The notes beneath the pieces were generated by a model that was not told where the DNA came from, searched no databases, and saw only the letters and a program-made list of their open reading frames with translations. Made by a program: the position numbers and the translations under genes. Shown here in pieces: positions 61,779-64,000 of a stretch of DNA of 64,000 bases (position 1 is its first letter; the number at the start of each line of letters is the position of its first letter). This DNA is from Flagellimonas aequoris (GTDB lineage: Bacteria > Bacteroidota > Bacteroidia > Flavobacteriales > Flavobacteriaceae), in assembly GCF_003584165.1 (NCBI RefSeq), contig NZ_QXFJ01000023.1, positions 434,001-498,000 on the forward strand. The letters are read 5' to 3'.

Positions 61779-63371
61779 ATGTTCAAGTATATTAAAAACG
61801 ACTTGCCAGCCAGTATCGTGGTGTTCTTTGTGGCCCTTCCACTTTGTTTGGGCATCGCATTGGCGAGCGGGGCACCCCTGTTTTCCGGGCTCATTGCCGG
61901 AATCATAGGAGGAATCGTGGTGGGTGCCCTTAGTGGTTCACAGATTGGGGTAAGTGGTCCGGCTGCCGGTTTGGCCGCCATCGTGCTCACTGCTATCGGG
62001 ACCTTGGGTGGTTATCAAAACTTTTTGGTCGCTGTGGTCATCGCCGGCCTAATCCAAATACTGTTTGGTGTTCTAAGGGCTGGGGTCATTGCCTATTACT
62101 TTCCCTCCTCTGTCATCAAAGGAATGCTCACTGGCATCGGTATTATCATTATCTTAAAACAGATTCCCCATTTTTTTGGGTACGATGCCGATCCCGAAGG
62201 AGACTGGGCCTTTTTTCAAGTGGATGGTGAAAATACCTTCAGTGAAATTGTCAATACTATTAATTCCATAAGCCCTGGCGCTTCCCTTATAGCTATCATT
62301 GCCTTGGCCATTTTAATCCTTTGGAATCAAGTGCTGAGCAAAAAAGCAAAGATTTTCGAATTAGTCCAAGGTCCATTGGTTGCCGTGGTATTGGGCATAC
62401 TTTATTATGCCTTCACCAAAGGTGAGGCTATTTGGGGGATTGCAGATGAACATTTGGTAAAAGTACCTGTTCCTGAAGGTTTTGAATCTTTTATTGGATT
62501 GTTCAGTTTTCCCAATTTTTCAGCCATAACCAATACCGAAATTTGGATCACGGCCTTTACCATGGCTTTGGTGGCCAGTTTGGAAACACTTTTGTGCGTG
62601 GAAGCCACGGACAAACTTGACCCTTTAAAAAGAGTAACCCCAGCCAATCGTGAACTACTGGCGCAAGGAATTGGAAACAGTCTTTCCGGTCTCATTGGTG
62701 GATTGCCCATAACCCAGGTAATTGTGCGTAGTTCGGCCAACATCCAATCTGGAGGGAGAACCAAACTTTCCGCCATTCTGCATGGTTTTTTGCTTCTTGC
62801 CTCTGTATTGATCATTCCAAGACTACTTAATATGATTCCCCTTTCGGTGTTGGCTGCCATCCTGTTCATTGTTGGTTATAAACTGGCCAAGCCCAGTTTG
62901 TTCAAGACCATGTTCAAGGCAGGATGGAAACAATTTATTCCTTTTATCGTGACCGTTGTCGGAATCGTATTTGCGGATCTTTTGGTGGGCATTACCCTTG
63001 GTTTGGGTGTGGGCATCATTGTAATTTTGATCAAGAGCTACCAAAACTCCCACTTTCTTCACATTCAGGAAAAGGGAAATGATGGGCATCGCATTAAAAT
63101 GACCTTGGCCGAGGAGGTGACTTTCTTCAATAAAGGGGCAATCCTAAAAGAATTAGATCGTATTCCGGAAAATTCATATCTTGAATTGGATGTTGCCAAC
63201 ACCAAATATTTGGACAACGACATCATTGAAATATTACAAGATTTCGGAAGTAAGGCAAAAAACAGGAATATTCACATTAAATTGATTTCAGAAAGAGGCA
63301 TAGAGGACAATCCAGAGGATTACATTCAATTTTTTAAGAAACCAAAAAACCAGCATAACAACAGCAAATGA
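61779..63371 (+). CDS. SulP-family transporter, probably bicarbonate (BicA-like)
   Basis: A 530-residue SulP/SLC26 transporter. The membrane domain (to about 425) begins NDLPASIVVFFVALPLCLGIAL and has GALSGSQIGVSGPAAGLAAI and GGLPITQVIVRSSANI, the sites of the conserved anion pocket. A reduced STAS-like C-terminus (LDVANTKYLDNDIIEILQDF) follows. It overlaps the beta-carbonic anhydrase gene by four bases, a pairing that fits bicarbonate transport; the substrate is inferred from this. The second SulP gene at 24.3 kb lacks such a partner. Confidence 0.9.
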   Translation: MFKYIKNDLPASIVVFFVALPLCLGIALASGAPLFSGLIAGIIGGIVVGALSGSQIGVSGPAAGLAAIVLTAIGTLGGYQNFLVAVVIAGLIQILFGVLRAGVIAYYFPSSVIKGMLTGIGIIIILKQIPHFFGYDADPEGDWAFFQVDGENTFSEIVNTINSISPGASLIAIIALAILILWNQVLSKKAKIFELVQGPLVAVVLGILYYAFTKGEAIWGIADEHLVKVPVPEGFESFIGLFSFPNFSAITNTEIWITAFTMALVASLETLLCVEATDKLDPLKRVTPANRELLAQGIGNSLSGLIGGLPITQVIVRSSANIQSGGRTKLSAILHGFLLLASVLIIPRLLNMIPLSVLAAILFIVGYKLAKPSLFKTMFKAGWKQFIPFIVTVVGIVFADLLVGITLGLGVGIIVILIKSYQNSHFLHIQEKGNDGHRIKMTLAEEVTFFNKGAILKELDRIPENSYLELDVANTKYLDNDIIEILQDFGSKAKNRNIHIKLISERGIEDNPEDYIQFFKKPKNQHNNSK

Positions 63372-63994
63372 AAGCACATACCAAAGAAACGCAGTCGACC
63401 ATGACTCCAGAAAAAGCCCTTCAGTTTTTGAAAGAAGGCAATGAGCGTTTTCAAAATAATCTTAAGGCCAATAGAAACCTTTTACAGCAAGTGAACGAAA
63501 CCAAGGATGGGCAATTCCCATTTGCCACTATCCTAAGCTGTATCGATTCTAGGGTATCGGCCGAATTGGTCTTTGACCAAGGTTTGGGAGACATTTTTAG
63601 TATTCGGATAGCTGGCAATTTTATAAACCAGGATATTCTAGGAAGTATGGAATTTGCGTGCAAACTGGCAGGTACCAAATTGGTGGTCGTACTCGGACAT
63701 ACGAGTTGCGGGGCCGTAAAAGGAGCATGCGACCATGCCCGGTTGGGTAACCTAACTTCACTGATAAACAAGATTGAACCGGCCGTATATGCCACCAAAG
63801 AACCTAAAGATGAGGAATTAAGGAATTCCGAAAATTCAGAGTTTGTGGATGCTGTGGCAATCAAGAACGTGGAAATGGCCTTGGAAAATATTAGGAACCA
63901 AAGCGTAATCCTGAAAGAAATGGAACAAAAAGGGGAAATCGCCATTGTAGGTGCCATGTACGACCTTTCTGATGGTAAGGTCACCTTTTTATAA
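63368..63994 (+). CDS. Beta-carbonic anhydrase
   Basis: A 208-residue beta-class carbonic anhydrase interconverting CO2 and bicarbonate. Zinc ligands are Cys58, Asp60 (with Arg62, the C-x-D-x-R motif in ILSCIDSRV), His111 and Cys114 (LGHTSCGAVKGA). The N-terminal helix KALQFLKEGNERFQNN is standard. The coupled SulP transporter upstream would supply or export bicarbonate. Six bases remain in the window after the stop, so the operon end is not seen. Confidence 0.95.
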   Translation: MKAHTKETQSTMTPEKALQFLKEGNERFQNNLKANRNLLQQVNETKDGQFPFATILSCIDSRVSAELVFDQGLGDIFSIRIAGNFINQDILGSMEFACKLAGTKLVVVLGHTSCGAVKGACDHARLGNLTSLINKIEPAVYATKEPKDEELRNSENSEFVDAVAIKNVEMALENIRNQSVILKEMEQKGEIAIVGAMYDLSDGKVTFL

Positions 63995-64000
63995 AATTGA

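Overview
The window is ordinary chromosome of a marine-type flavobacterium (Bacteroidota, Flavobacteriaceae; the gene content and order would suit Muricauda/Allomuricauda or a close relative). The basis is protein content: two TonB-dependent outer-membrane receptors, GLPGLI-family proteins, DUF6090, a Bat (aerotolerance) operon, a TraR/DksA-like protein with a degenerate zinc finger, many short lipoproteins, and promoters of the Bacteroidota form TTG-N20-TAnnTTTG. I see no tRNA, rRNA, CRISPR array, transposase or integrase.

Layout. 1-8.4 kb: lspA (cut by the window edge), a secreted DUF4097-like protein, a TraR/DksA-like protein and ileS on the minus strand, then a small lipoprotein, a haem-type TonB receptor and recO. 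8.5-20.6 kb: housekeeping genes (glutamate dehydrogenase, cystathionine gamma-synthase, DinB proteins, an ArsR-like regulator, racemase, ArsC-like protein, EamA transporter, thioesterase, nitronate monooxygenase, YheT-like hydrolase, cytochrome c) and a run of three lipoproteins, two with META domains. 20.7-22.7 kb: three AT-rich genes, each bracketed by its own ~10-bp inverted repeat containing GTTGT/ACAAC and separated by foldable spacers. This is the signature of integron-type gene cassettes without an integrase (CALIN-like), followed by a ParDE toxin-antitoxin pair. 23.3-29 kb: DinB, SulP transporter, phytanoyl-CoA dioxygenase-like protein with a divergent AraC regulator, and a lipoprotein.

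29-38.5 kb is the most unusual part. gpsA and glpD, which look to have been convergent neighbours with overlapping stop codons, are separated by an island of minus-strand genes: a TTG-start TonB receptor, three GLPGLI-family proteins, and three tiny secreted peptides, each followed by an RNA hairpin and then a GLPGLI gene. The end of gpsA occurs three times and the end of glpD twice. One glpD end is fused in frame to a signal peptide. A ~595-bp repeat at an exact 1,755-bp offset shows that the island grew by tandem duplication.

38.5-52 kb: mixed metabolic genes, including 3-hydroxyanthranilate dioxygenase, an antiquitin-like aldehyde dehydrogenase, acyl-ACP desaturase, a fructokinase-amylosucrase pair (split of sucrose into glucan and fructose, then fructose phosphorylation), an AlbA_2 protein, a frameshifted four-helix-bundle gene, and an SDR/aldo-keto reductase pair. 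52.2-61.3 kb: a complete eight-gene MoxR-DUF58-BatD-like-BatA-BatB-BatC-BatD-BatE operon. 61.4-64 kb: a small protein, then a SulP transporter translationally coupled to a beta-carbonic anhydrase, probably a bicarbonate uptake pair.
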